Of a stretch of 64,000 nucleotides of DNA, positions 1 through 9,091 are shown piece after piece. The stretch comes from a virus. Where the stretch lies: IMG/VR virus record IMGVR_UViG_3300028827_000102, positions 44,581 to 108,580 of that record; one strand, 5' to 3'. Each line of letters begins with the position of its first letter. The first letter of the stretch is position 1. The translations under genes and the position numbers were made by a program. The notes beneath the pieces are model-generated. The model made no database searches and was not told the origin of the DNA. It worked only from the letters and a program-made list of their open reading frames with translations.

Positions 1-416
1 TCGCGTACCAGCACTTTTTCGCCGCCAATAGTCTGCATAGACCATGTGCTTCCATCGGTAGAAGCAAACCTACCGGCACCTACAGGAAGCATACTATTAG
101 CCTTATATGCCGGAAGAGGAAGACGTACTTCTTCGCATATAGCTGTTATAGCATTTAGGTCCTTGTGGCTTCTAAAGGAGGCCACAAGTGGACGTAGGTT
201 ACCATTGAACGTGGTAGTAACCCACTCCATCATTTGTGTTTGTGTGGGTGTGCCGCGCTCGGGAGAGTACTCCACCATGATACGGTATTCCGTGTCACCA
301 ATGCGTTCGTAGTCTGCCAAGCGCATATCAAGACGACCGCATCTAGTAAGCCTCTCATCACGCTCGATTTTTTCTTTGAGCTTTTTAGCTATTTTAGTTG
401 CAATGATCTTATTCAT
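1..416 (-). CDS. Hypothetical protein, 3' part outside window
   Basis: This reading frame begins with ATG at 416 and runs open to the left edge of the window, so at least 138 residues are coded and the C-terminus is missing. A good ribosome-binding site (AGGAGAGG) lies just upstream of the ATG. The N-terminus is lysine-rich and helical (MNKIIATKIAKKLKEK). Further on there is a mixed alpha/beta stretch with no motif I recognise. It is the first gene downstream of a copy of the putative late-promoter motif at 452-468, so it is probably expressed late. Function unknown. Confidence 0.75.
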   Translation of the reverse strand, partial: MNKIIATKIAKKLKEKIERDERLTRCGRLDMRLADYERIGDTEYRIMVEYSPERGTPTQTQMMEWVTTTFNGNLRPLVASFRSHKDLNAITAICEEVRLPLPAYKANSMLPVGAGRFASTDGSTWSMQTIGGEKVLVR

Positions 417-451
417 AACACCTCTCCTTCTGCGGAGTAAAGAATAATCTG

Positions 452-468
452 TCCTACTAAATGTTAAG
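452..468 (-). promoter_or_regulatory. Putative late-promoter motif, copy 1
   Basis: Read on the minus strand the site is CTTAACATTTAGTAGGA, matching the motif [C/A]TTAA-NN-TTTAGTAGRA found at seven other places in the window. It overlaps the stop codon of the gene at 464-1273 and ends 35 bases before the ATG at 416, leaving room for a short leader with the ribosome-binding site. Promoter function is inferred from recurrence and position only. Confidence 0.5.
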
Positions 469-1273
469 ATGTAGAGCTAATAAAATCTGGAGGTGTTATG
501 TTATGTTTTTCTAATAATGCGCGTAATTCTGCCGAATTCAGTCCTAAAGCATTATTCAGCTTTCGTTTCCCATGAAAGCTAGTTATTGCAATTTCAAGTA
601 ATTTCTTTGTAGGGATGCCGAATTCAGATTCTAATCTAAGCTCACTGGGACGTTTGTGTTTGAAACACGACTGACTGCAATAAACAAATCCGTCAGTAAG
701 TTTATAGATATTACCTGTATTTCCACAAACCGAACAACCTGTATCGTATATTTTTACCGTATCTGCAGCAGCATCTGAAGCGGCTTTGCGAAGAGCCAAT
801 TTTTGTAATTTTGTTATAGCGGAGTTTGTTATTCTTCTAAATTGCGCTTGTGTGATACCTAACAAAAAACGTATCTCATTTACATCTAAATCCTGTTTGT
901 TTTGGCTATATATGTAACGTATTATACAGTTTCCTGTCCATCTATTCATTGTATGAAACATGCACGACGAAACTGTACATGGTACATATATATCTAAATC
1001 TATTTCGGTACATTTAAATGGTTTTACATCTTCTAGACTGTAAACACCTGGGTCTGGGAGATATGCGCCTATGTATTCTAATACAGTTTCTACCGAAGCC
1101 GGGCTAATGGCTTCTCCTATATACTGCAATCTAGACAGCAACTCGAAGCACGGACCAGATTTTGTACACGTTTGAATAGTGTCATTTCTTTTGGATAGCT
1201 TTTCAACAAGTTTACTTACACTTGTACATATGTCGGTAAACTCACAGCGCATATCTCCCAGACCACCTGACAT
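464..1273 (-). CDS. Cysteine-rich regulator with sigma region-4-like helix-turn-helix
   Basis: 269 residues. Around residues 130-160 the segment DVNEIRFLLGITQAQFRRI followed by a basic helix resembles the helix-turn-helix of sigma-factor region 4 or a related transcription regulator. Further on, CSVCGNTG...YCSQSC is a four-cysteine zinc-knuckle-like motif, and more cysteines occur near residues 85-110. It follows the gene at 1281-2000 closely. The start at 1273 has a weak ribosome-binding site; the ATG at 1252 is an alternative. A role as a phage transcription factor is an inference from the HTH plus zinc motif. It could equally be another kind of DNA-binding protein. Confidence 0.6.
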   Translation of the reverse strand: MSGGLGDMRCEFTDICTSVSKLVEKLSKRNDTIQTCTKSGPCFELLSRLQYIGEAISPASVETVLEYIGAYLPDPGVYSLEDVKPFKCTEIDLDIYVPCTVSSCMFHTMNRWTGNCIIRYIYSQNKQDLDVNEIRFLLGITQAQFRRITNSAITKLQKLALRKAASDAAADTVKIYDTGCSVCGNTGNIYKLTDGFVYCSQSCFKHKRPSELRLESEFGIPTKKLLEIAITSFHGKRKLNNALGLNSAELRALLEKHNITPPDFISSTS

Positions 1274-1280
1274 GGTTTAA

Positions 1281-2000
1281 CTATAGATCATCAAGATCTA
1301 GATCGTCGTCAGACCACGGTAAATCGTCCAGGTCGTCATCATTCTCGTCAGCATCATCAAGATCAAAGTCATCCAGGTCATTCAAATCGTCGTCATCTTC
1401 TGTATTATTGTCATCGGCATCATCGAGATCAAGTTCATCTAGATCATCATTGTCTTCATCTAAGCCAAAATCGTCCGAGTCAGCAGCATCGCTTTCGTCT
1501 GCCTTGGTTTTTGCGTCCGAATTACTACCCTGATCAGACACATCATTAAAATCCAAATCGTCCAAATCATCCAGATCATCTATGCCCAAACCATCATCGT
1601 CGTCCAATACCAAATTTGTCTGACTGTCCTTTTTGTTTACATTCTTTTCGTCGTCTTTCTTCTTTGCCTCTTCATCGTCCTTCTTCGCCTTACGCTTACG
1701 TCCACGCTTACCCTTGGTCTTCTTCTCCTGCTCTTCCTCATCCTTCTTCGCTTTACGCTTACGTCCACGCTTACCCTTGGTCTTCTTTTCGGTTTTCTCA
1801 GCCCTTTCTTCCTTTTTCTCTGTTTCTACCCTAACATTCTCCTCTACCAACGCAGGAGCAGGCGAAATAGGAAAAGTATATATCTTTACACCTTCTCCAA
1901 TGTCACCAGAAATGGTAAACATTGCGTCTTTTACTGCTACTACCTTGCCTTTTGTAAGTAGTGTTTCTACCTGACTAGAAGACAAAACAATCATAGACAT
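1281..2000 (-). CDS. Low-complexity protein with basic repeats and acidic tail
   Basis: 239 residues with three parts. The first is a short N-terminal domain of about 60 residues rich in beta-strand residues. The second is a lysine/arginine-rich segment with two near-identical 21-residue repeats centred on KGKRGRKRKAKK. The last is a roughly 100-residue tail made mostly of Asp, Leu and Asn that ends in DLDLDDL. The basic repeat is AT-hook-like (RGRK core), and acidic tails of this kind occur in phage ssDNA-binding proteins, where they recruit partners. Binding to nucleic acid is therefore plausible but unproven. The start is supported by GGAGGT ten bases upstream. Confidence 0.65.
   Translation of the reverse strand: MSMIVLSSSQVETLLTKGKVVAVKDAMFTISGDIGEGVKIYTFPISPAPALVEENVRVETEKKEERAEKTEKKTKGKRGRKRKAKKDEEEQEKKTKGKRGRKRKAKKDDEEAKKKDDEKNVNKKDSQTNLVLDDDDGLGIDDLDDLDDLDFNDVSDQGSNSDAKTKADESDAADSDDFGLDEDNDDLDELDLDDADDNNTEDDDDLNDLDDFDLDDADENDDDLDDLPWSDDDLDLDDL
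1678..1787 (-). repeat. Two tandem 63-bp repeats inside the acidic-tail gene
   Basis: Two copies of about 47 matching bases (1678-1724 and 1741-1787), differing at one position, are offset by 63 bases. The offset equals 21 codons, so the duplication keeps the reading frame. It encodes the doubled KGKRGRKRKAKK block. Confidence 0.8.
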
Positions 2001-2012
2001 GAAATACCTCCA

Positions 2013-3539
2013 CTATAGATCGTCTCGCAGACGAACAAATCTGTTGAAACGCCCAACAGCAACTTTATTTGGATCACTTTGACTTATGTAATCAATTTTC
2101 TTTCCCACTAATTTGGACCTGTTTTTCCATAATTGTTCCCTTTCTTTATCCTTTATCCCTCCTCCTATACGTATTTTGTCTCCATTAGAAGTTACAGCCA
2201 TAAAATAACCTAGACGAGGACCATATCTAAAATATATACGATTGTTTTTAACCGTTAGTCTCCTATCTGTGCTGTCACCAATAATTTTGCGTAGTTTCTT
2301 TGCCACTTGGACGCACTTAGAAGAGTCATTAAATTCGCATATTAAATATATATCTGTTTTCTTTACTTTGCCATACTTTTTAAGCGTTTGCAGTACGGTT
2401 TGTACCGTCTCCTTGTCTGCTTCTGCGTGCTTTCCTTTCCCGCATACAACTTCTACTATAGTAGCAGTGTCTTCGTCTTCTGGTTTTACTTTTAGTATAT
2501 CTTTTGTCCTTTTTACTTCATAACCTGCTTCCATGCTTTTTAGCATTATACCTTCAAAGCCATTATCAACCATCTTCTCATAATATAGCATCGCAGTTTT
2601 TTCGTCACGTAAGATACGATGTCCTATTATTGCTATATTATCTGAAAACTTGATTGTTTTTGTGTGCTTATCAGCACCTATAGCTTTGAACAAAGACGTT
2701 TTCCTGTCTTTCCATGGTTTAGCGGATGAATTTACATAATCTTCATAAGGCAACCAATCCCACACATATAAACACACATCAGACAAAAATTTGTCTTCGT
2801 CGAAGTTTTTTGTTCTACGTATTATTTTTGAAGTAGAATTCCAGTCTTTAGCTAAAAACTCTCCGTCTAAAAACACTTCGTTTTCCGGCAAAACACTAGC
2901 CAGTTGCAAAATTTGCTGTACAAATCGTTTTGATTGTTCAATCGGATCTCTTCTTTTTCCGCTCCGAGTAAAAACATAAACATTATCACCAGAAACAAAA
3001 ATTAATGCCCGTTCTCCGTCCAGTTTTGGTTCTCCAGCCATTGGCCAAGTTAATTTACTCGACTCTATGTCTGAATACTTCTTTGCTAAAGCACAACCAC
3101 GAAATACTATATCACCCTCTGATCTTTTAAAAACATCAGGCCATATATTAGATATTGTTTGTGCTGCTACACCTACTCTAAGATCGTGTAGCATGATACG
3201 TACAAACCATTTTGCCATCTTCGGCTTTGTCACCGACAATAGCTTAGAGGTTTCTTCTTTTGCTTTTTTACCTGTTATTGTTCTAGTACGTAGTCTATCC
3301 AACAGCATTAAAAAAGCATTCCAAGCTTCTTGTGCTGTTAAAGACGGGGTAAAAGTTTCTGGTAATTTCGGTCGCACGTAATAACGAGTATCACCAAAAG
3401 ATAATGAGAATATATCCTTTAAAACGTCATTATCCTTAAATTTATGTAATAATGCTTCTTTTTCTTTTCTTTTATCCAATGTTTCTAGCTTATTAAGTAC
3501 TGCTATTGCTATGATTATTTTATCATCCATATCAATCAT
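2013..3539 (-). CDS. ATP-dependent DNA ligase
   Basis: 508 residues. It seals nicks in duplex DNA using ATP. The adenylation motif EPKLDGER (catalytic lysine about residue 172) is present. Motif III-like VFLDGEFLAKDW, motif IV-like FEGIMLKS and the conserved KVKP near the C-terminal side follow in the order expected for nucleotidyltransferase-fold ligases. An N-terminal helical DNA-binding domain precedes them. The length fits medium-sized ATP ligases of phages and archaea. The ATG at 3539 overlaps the end of the upstream gene by eight bases, so the two are translationally coupled in the replication operon. It probably joins Okazaki fragments made by the phage polymerase at 23476-26367. Confidence 0.93.
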   Translation of the reverse strand: MIDMDDKIIIAIAVLNKLETLDKRKEKEALLHKFKDNDVLKDIFSLSFGDTRYYVRPKLPETFTPSLTAQEAWNAFLMLLDRLRTRTITGKKAKEETSKLLSVTKPKMAKWFVRIMLHDLRVGVAAQTISNIWPDVFKRSEGDIVFRGCALAKKYSDIESSKLTWPMAGEPKLDGERALIFVSGDNVYVFTRSGKRRDPIEQSKRFVQQILQLASVLPENEVFLDGEFLAKDWNSTSKIIRRTKNFDEDKFLSDVCLYVWDWLPYEDYVNSSAKPWKDRKTSLFKAIGADKHTKTIKFSDNIAIIGHRILRDEKTAMLYYEKMVDNGFEGIMLKSMEAGYEVKRTKDILKVKPEDEDTATIVEVVCGKGKHAEADKETVQTVLQTLKKYGKVKKTDIYLICEFNDSSKCVQVAKKLRKIIGDSTDRRLTVKNNRIYFRYGPRLGYFMAVTSNGDKIRIGGGIKDKEREQLWKNRSKLVGKKIDYISQSDPNKVAVGRFNRFVRLRDDL

Positions 3540-4278
3540 CCCTTGCTATAAGCTTAACGTTCATCTTATACAAATCCCTAAACCTGAACTTCTTTATCAT
3601 CTTTGGGGTTGAATCGGGCGATGCTTTTACAGCCTTATAATAGTAGTCTGGATCGAAAAATTCTAAGTCTTTGCCAACAATAAGCACTTTGATCCAGTGT
3701 GAATTTTTTGCCGTCTTTTTTACAATACCAGATATATATCTATCACCTTTTCTCCATTCTATCTCATCTCCAATACGTAGTCGTACCATATCTTTTTTCT
3801 TTAGTAATAGCAATCTATTTATTATCGGGGTCAAAGATGCAGCAAGAAACCTCGCATCAGTTTTACTCATTTTTAGTGCTAACAGCAAAGCGTGCCGCAT
3901 TTCGGTTTGCATGCGTACTCCACCCTGTCTTGTTCCCCAATTCCGAAGAACATCTAATGTATTTACTATCATCATCCATTTCCGTGACATAAACCTTATA
4001 GCGGTTAAAATTGGCACGGATTCGTATTTTCCAGAAGGTAAAATTTCATTTATATCAAAATAATATGGAATATAACACTTCTTACAGCTCCATGTATTTT
4101 TATCCATAGGCTCATCTAGCTTAGACCCTAAAAATGTTTGCGCGCCTTGACAACATAACAACTTGCCATGTATTATTTTTTCCCACATGGCACAGGTGCT
4201 ACATATTATAGGTATATCTTCTCCGGTTTTGGGGTGAGTGTAATATTTATTTTTAATACGAGGCAGCTGAGGCATCAT
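3532..4278 (-). CDS. Hypothetical protein with cysteine motifs
   Basis: 248 residues. The N-terminal 70 residues carry CSTC, CC and CKKC, which could bind zinc or form a small metal-binding domain. The middle is helical. Residues from about 160 on (a run containing GDEIEWRKGDRYISGIVKK) look like a small beta-barrel of the SH3/Tudor kind. A strong ribosome-binding site (GGAGGTAGA) precedes ATG-ATG. The gene lies between the DNA ligase and a possible BRCT protein, so a role in DNA processing is likely but not shown. I do not recognise the family. Confidence 0.6.
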   Translation of the reverse strand: MMPQLPRIKNKYYTHPKTGEDIPIICSTCAMWEKIIHGKLLCCQGAQTFLGSKLDEPMDKNTWSCKKCYIPYYFDINEILPSGKYESVPILTAIRFMSRKWMMIVNTLDVLRNWGTRQGGVRMQTEMRHALLLALKMSKTDARFLAASLTPIINRLLLLKKKDMVRLRIGDEIEWRKGDRYISGIVKKTAKNSHWIKVLIVGKDLEFFDPDYYYKAVKASPDSTPKMIKKFRFRDLYKMNVKLIARDD

Positions 4279-5039
4279 TCTACCTCCTTAGCTGTCGAAT
4301 ACAAAAGGATAAGATCATCTGGCTCTACATCGTATTTCTCTGCTATATCATAAATATCAGCTTCTGTATCAGCCATAAAAGATAAATAAGCTTTCGACAA
4401 GGACTTGCCATCATCACCTATCAACCACTTAAAGAAATAAGTAGCAGCTTTTTTCGTTTTTTCGTTGTTTATGATGCGTTTTATATCTGCTTTTAAAGAC
4501 TCTTTATCCGACAAAGCGGCTAAAAACATAAATGTAGGTATTTCAACAGTTTCTTGAAAATCTACATCTTTTGATACAAGTTTTTCCAACAATGACAACC
4601 AAGCATCATATGTTTCAGGCCATCCTTTGTTAGGAGATTTGACAGCGGAGTGTGTTTTTTCTCTGTCTACAAGCGTTAGATCAGATGACTTCTTTTCTAT
4701 TAATTCTATATATTCTGCTGGGGTACGACTGTCCTTTAATTGTAATCTACCATCAACAATATCGGCATCTAATATTGGAATACCTAGTGTGCGCGCTTCT
4801 GATGCTTTTCCGTCTACATACAACAATAAATACTTTATTTTGTCAGCATATTTATATAAACTATCTTTCTTCGACATATTTGGCAGTATAACTACATTAT
4901 TCCCATCCGACACCAACATCAATGTTTTAGGATCACCGCTGTAGATAGATACACGGTATCCTCTGTTTGCCAATACAATGCGCAGCGCATCTGGACCTAA
5001 AAAAGCAAAGGCTGCCGCTTTAACCGTTTTCGTGTTCAT
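4275..5039 (-). CDS. Hypothetical protein, possible BRCT-like N-terminus
   Basis: 254 residues. The first 100 residues alternate strands and helices. They contain the segment KASEARTLGIPILDADIV, which resembles the K-x-x-x-A-x-x-x-GIPIL segment near the end of BRCT domains. BRCT domains are typical of NAD-dependent ligases and other repair proteins, and this gene sits two genes upstream of the phage ligase. The remaining 150 residues are helical, without motifs I know. It overlaps its downstream neighbour by ATGA. The BRCT assignment is a pattern resemblance only and could be wrong. Confidence 0.5.
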   Translation of the reverse strand: MNTKTVKAAAFAFLGPDALRIVLANRGYRVSIYSGDPKTLMLVSDGNNVVILPNMSKKDSLYKYADKIKYLLLYVDGKASEARTLGIPILDADIVDGRLQLKDSRTPAEYIELIEKKSSDLTLVDREKTHSAVKSPNKGWPETYDAWLSLLEKLVSKDVDFQETVEIPTFMFLAALSDKESLKADIKRIINNEKTKKAATYFFKWLIGDDGKSLSKAYLSFMADTEADIYDIAEKYDVEPDDLILLYSTAKEVE

Positions 5040-5532
5040 ACTCTACCTCTTTTTTTAACCGACGATACAGTATTGTATGTAGCCATTTACAAGGAGGCAA
5101 TGCTACTAAAACATTGTCTCCTTTATCTACGAATTTTAGATTCTTTATCTTAATTCTATTAGGAAAGCTGTCCCATACCGATATAAATTTGTTTATCGAG
5201 CTATCGTAGAAAAACCTATTTACATACTTTGTCGGTATTTTTAATTTATTTGCCAGCATTGTGGCTACATAGTAGCCAGTATCATCATGTATGTCATAAT
5301 CACAACATAAACACCACAACAACACGCAAGACAGTCTTAAATGCTTTCCTTCAGTATGCTGCTTTAGTTTTTTCATAAACAATCCGGCACTCAAATACAC
5401 TCGTTCATCGTGAATGTCAAGGACAATATTACCGTCTTTTATATGATATGAACGTACATCTCCATATGTATTTATCACCCAATCTTTAAGTGGTGTGTCT
5501 TCCATTCTATGATATAATCTATGTATTAGCAT
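5020..5532 (-). CDS. Hypothetical protein
   Basis: 170 residues from the ATG at 5532, which shares its A with the TGA of the SbcC-like gene (TGATG), indicating translational coupling. A GTG one codon upstream could also be used. The protein contains a cysteine-rich hydrophobic stretch (CVLLWCLCCDYD) and a basic C-terminus. The last 20 bases overlap the start of the next gene. Function unknown. Confidence 0.6.
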   Translation of the reverse strand: MLIHRLYHRMEDTPLKDWVINTYGDVRSYHIKDGNIVLDIHDERVYLSAGLFMKKLKQHTEGKHLRLSCVLLWCLCCDYDIHDDTGYYVATMLANKLKIPTKYVNRFFYDSSINKFISVWDSFPNRIKIKNLKFVDKGDNVLVALPPCKWLHTILYRRLKKEVEYEHENG

Positions 5533-7982
5533 CACACCAACATTGACTTGTCCAGATACGGTTTAAATTTTTCTGGTAGTCCTGTTTTGTACAATTCCGC
5601 TACATGTTCGTTTCGTACAGCCCACCATACCTGATCAAACATATCTTCGTGAACAAACACATCGCGTTGATTGCCAATAACTATTATTGTACCAATTCTT
5701 TTGCGTAGATCATGCAGTATACGTAAAAGACTACTGGTACCCTGCGGATCAAGGTTAGAGAACGGTTCATCTACGACTAATAGATTGGTACTTGTTCCTG
5801 TATATATTTCTTTTAAATCTCTGATACCAAATAGTAAAGCTAAACCGGCCTTGTTCCTTTCGCCACCACTAAACAACCTGCTTACTACTTCAGGACCACC
5901 GTCTTTTCGTCTAAGAGCCACCTTTACGTCTGTACCCGACGCCACTAAATCAAGCACCACATTGCGCTTTGGCCACATTAATTCACTATAGCGAGGGACG
6001 GTTTTAGTCACAGCATCTGTAAGTATTCGCTCAAATCGTATACGTTTAAGACCTTTCGCACCAAAAGCCTTTTTTAGTGCTTCTAAACATTTATAACGTT
6101 TGCGCACCTCTGTCATTTTAGCAAGACCTGATACAATCTTTTCTTTACGCTTCATCATAGCATCGTATCTATCTACACTAGCACCTAAATTACCTACCAT
6201 ACGGTCAGCTTCTGTTTTGCTTTCACGTATACGGTCCAGCTTCAGTTTTGTGTTATGTATAACTTCTCTTAGCTGTTCTATATCACCTGAAGGTAAATCT
6301 TTAATCCTATTCCTTTTGGAAATCATTTCTGTGGCAGCTTCTATCAATGTTTTCTTTTCTTTTATTACTTTTTCATACCGTTTCTTATCTTTTGTTATTT
6401 TATGCTGATCGTTTCCAGACGGAAGTTCTGCCAATTTTGCTTGTATAGTCATCCTAGAAGCCGCAGCTTCTAATTCTTCCACCAAATTTTGCTCTTTTAC
6501 CATAAGAGAATTAAGCATTGTACGAAGAGCTGGCGCATTTTTAGGTGGTTTTGGTATATTCTGAAGTTTTTCTTTTAGCTTGGAATGCTTGTCTGCTGTT
6601 TTCAGCGCTTTTGATATTTCATTTTCCTGGCGAACAAGCTTTTCTAAATATGCACGACGTTTAGCAAGCCTATGTTTCTTTACTGAAACTTCTTTGTCAG
6701 ACATATTAAATGGACGATGACACGTCGGGCACACATCACTCTTTAGGGCTCTATTAAGATCATCTATCTCTTTTTCAGTCTTTGCTATTTCGCCTGTTAA
6801 ATCTTTCCATTGTGCCCTTAGTGCCGTTATATCCATGTCAGGAATAGGACCAAGAGCTTTAATTTCTTCAGCAATCTCTATTCTACGCTCTGCGTTGGGT
6901 ATATAAACATCTTCTATTTTTTGTATTTTCTTTCTAACGCTTTTTAAATCATCTTCTATTTCGTCTTTATCTCTTGAATCGGGCAATGCTTCTAATCTTG
7001 TCTTCAGTGTAGCAACTCTTCCTATGGCATCTAAAGCAGCTTTGCATTGTTCTACTTGCTTTATTGCATTTTCATAGCTGACCGACAATTTTTCAACATA
7101 TTCGTCATCTATATCATCTACAGAACCTACACCAAAATCAACACTGCTCCATATTTCTTCTATTTCTTTTTGTATTTGATTATATTCTTTTACTTCACGT
7201 AATCTATGCTGTAAACGATTCAACCGTTTTGTTCCGACAGAAAATTCTTTATCTAGACGTTCTGCTTCTTTTCTATAGTAAGCCAGATCCTCTACCAGAT
7301 CGTACATAGACTTCCCAAAGCTATCCAAGGCTGCATTAACATCTTCCAACTCTCGTTCGAGTTTTTCGGCATCCCTGAGTACTATTTTGTCGGTAACTAA
7401 CATAGATTTAGTCTTCTCTAGTAAATCATCATATACATCTAGAGAAAACATTCTCATCAGACTTTGTTGTCTTTCACTATCTGTTCCTGACAGCAAAACA
7501 TTATTATAATCTTGCGGTAAATAAACAAGACTGAACAAAGATCTGTCATCTAATTTTGTAATGTTATCTACCAACCATTTGGTAGGGTGTTTTCTTGCAG
7601 AAGAAGGTAGTATATTATCGCCTGTGGCAAGATCTATTATACGAAAGGAATTTCCATATTTTCCGTGGTTTCTGTACTGAACAATTTCGTATTTATGTCC
7701 ATCTACAGATAAATGTAAATGTGCCTCATAGTTTCCGCCAGATTGTACATTTATCACATCAGATACAAATGTGCGTTCGCTTCTACCAGTACCTTTTCCG
7801 CTTTTTCCTACTAGTAAATGAGAAAAAATTTCAAATGGGCTGGTTTTACCGGCTCCTAGAAACCCACCATCATCTACATTCAATCCACGTAAAAGCACCA
7901 ACCCCTGATTCTGCAGCGGAATATCACATGTTTTGTACGCATAACCATTATTAAACCAAAGCTTTGTGTATTCTACTCTCAT
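5532..7982 (-). CDS. sbcC: SbcC/Rad50-like recombination ATPase
   Basis: 816 residues. This SMC-type ATPase partners an Mre11/SbcD nuclease to process double-strand ends, as gp46 does with gp47 in T4. Walker A is GFLGAGKT (residues 40-47). Long coiled-coil arms flank a zinc hook CPTCH at about residue 416. The ABC signature FSGGERNKAGLALL lies near residue 702, and Walker B plus D-loop LLVVDEPFSNLD near 735. The order and spacing are as in the family. The partner gene at 9088-10089 lies in the same operon, with the clamp-loader gene between them. ATGA overlap couples it to the dnaX-like gene. Confidence 0.93.
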   Translation of the reverse strand: MRVEYTKLWFNNGYAYKTCDIPLQNQGLVLLRGLNVDDGGFLGAGKTSPFEIFSHLLVGKSGKGTGRSERTFVSDVINVQSGGNYEAHLHLSVDGHKYEIVQYRNHGKYGNSFRIIDLATGDNILPSSARKHPTKWLVDNITKLDDRSLFSLVYLPQDYNNVLLSGTDSERQQSLMRMFSLDVYDDLLEKTKSMLVTDKIVLRDAEKLERELEDVNAALDSFGKSMYDLVEDLAYYRKEAERLDKEFSVGTKRLNRLQHRLREVKEYNQIQKEIEEIWSSVDFGVGSVDDIDDEYVEKLSVSYENAIKQVEQCKAALDAIGRVATLKTRLEALPDSRDKDEIEDDLKSVRKKIQKIEDVYIPNAERRIEIAEEIKALGPIPDMDITALRAQWKDLTGEIAKTEKEIDDLNRALKSDVCPTCHRPFNMSDKEVSVKKHRLAKRRAYLEKLVRQENEISKALKTADKHSKLKEKLQNIPKPPKNAPALRTMLNSLMVKEQNLVEELEAAASRMTIQAKLAELPSGNDQHKITKDKKRYEKVIKEKKTLIEAATEMISKRNRIKDLPSGDIEQLREVIHNTKLKLDRIRESKTEADRMVGNLGASVDRYDAMMKRKEKIVSGLAKMTEVRKRYKCLEALKKAFGAKGLKRIRFERILTDAVTKTVPRYSELMWPKRNVVLDLVASGTDVKVALRRKDGGPEVVSRLFSGGERNKAGLALLFGIRDLKEIYTGTSTNLLVVDEPFSNLDPQGTSSLLRILHDLRKRIGTIIVIGNQRDVFVHEDMFDQVWWAVRNEHVAELYKTGLPEKFKPYLDKSMLV

Positions 7983-9091
7983 AGGTCTTTTGCCAAATTC
8001 GCCAGTTTAACCGCTAACACTTCCAATATAACTTTATTGTTTGTGTAATATGTCTTTATTCTTTCCTGCTCTCTGGTACAAAGATCAAGCATTTCTGCTA
8101 TTATACTGGCCTTAGTAGTAATATTTCCGGATTTGCGGTCAGGTAGTGGGACATTTTTTAACATGAATTTCTTTGTCTCGTCCATTAAATTTGGTGAAAT
8201 CAAATATAATAACAATTGTTCCAACACTACTATAATTTGTCCGATAAAGTAATCATGTGCAGTTACTTCAGTGCTATAAGCTATAGCTTTACCGAACTTT
8301 CCAGACAACACTGAAGCAACATAATGCTGTACAGCTACATAGGTTTTTGTAGCGTCAGATTGCTTGATTATAGCAGGTAGAGCCTTGACTAGATCTTCCC
8401 CTGTCTTACCTGCTGAAGCAACCTGTGATAGCAAATTTAGAGCGTCTCTAGGATGTCCGTCAACAGCCCGGGCAATCTGTAAAGTTGCTTTAGGAGGTAT
8501 AGCTATACCTTCCTTTTTTGCTACAGGCAACAGTAATTTTTTGGCCAAAACTTCTGGCTTAACTGTTTTCAGATAGTATATTAAAGCCCTACTACGTATT
8601 GTGGTGGGAAGTACCTCCGGATTGGTGGTACATAATATAAATCTGGCTTGACTATGAGGTTTCTCAAAAAGACGCAAAGCTGCATCAAACGCCTGCCTGG
8701 TTAGATTATGTGCTTCATCGATTATAAAAAACCGATATTTATGTGGAGATCGGTACTTGGCTTGTTGTTCTAAAGCCCGTATAGCATCTATCCCTCTTTC
8801 GGATACCTGTTTTTCTACTACAGAAGTAGTATCACCACCATAACGAATAGCTTTTATGGTTTGTTTGCAAGAATCACACTTGCCACAAATTTCTCCGTCT
8901 GTCCTATTTGTACAGTTAGCATATAACGCTATCAACCACGCCAATGTGGTTTTCCCTACACCATGAGGACCACACAACAAAATAGTTGGATTGATTTCAT
9001 CTTCCAAAGACCCACGAAGAGACGATACTACGGCATCTTGCCCAACTACTTGAGAAAATTTTATAGGTCTATACTTTGCTGTAAAATTCAT
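7979..9091 (-). CDS. dnaX: DnaX-like clamp-loader ATPase (DNA polymerase III gamma/tau type)
   Basis: 370 residues. This AAA+ ATPase is expected to load a sliding clamp for the phage polymerase. It starts with the typical MNFTAKYRP-x-x-F-x-x-VVGQ. Walker A GPHGVGKTT spans 41-49, followed by a zinc-binding CGKCDSC region typical of bacterial gamma/tau. Walker B is FFIIDEAHN, sensor 1 is LCTTNPE and the SRC-type motif is TIRSRA. The tau C-terminal extension is missing, so it corresponds to gamma. It resembles the bacterial subunit more than the T4 gp44 clamp loader. It lies between sbcC and sbcD with ATGA overlaps on both sides. No clamp or delta subunit is visible in the window. Confidence 0.9.
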   Translation of the reverse strand: MNFTAKYRPIKFSQVVGQDAVVSSLRGSLEDEINPTILLCGPHGVGKTTLAWLIALYANCTNRTDGEICGKCDSCKQTIKAIRYGGDTTSVVEKQVSERGIDAIRALEQQAKYRSPHKYRFFIIDEAHNLTRQAFDAALRLFEKPHSQARFILCTTNPEVLPTTIRSRALIYYLKTVKPEVLAKKLLLPVAKKEGIAIPPKATLQIARAVDGHPRDALNLLSQVASAGKTGEDLVKALPAIIKQSDATKTYVAVQHYVASVLSGKFGKAIAYSTEVTAHDYFIGQIIVVLEQLLLYLISPNLMDETKKFMLKNVPLPDRKSGNITTKASIIAEMLDLCTREQERIKTYYTNNKVILEVLAVKLANLAKDL

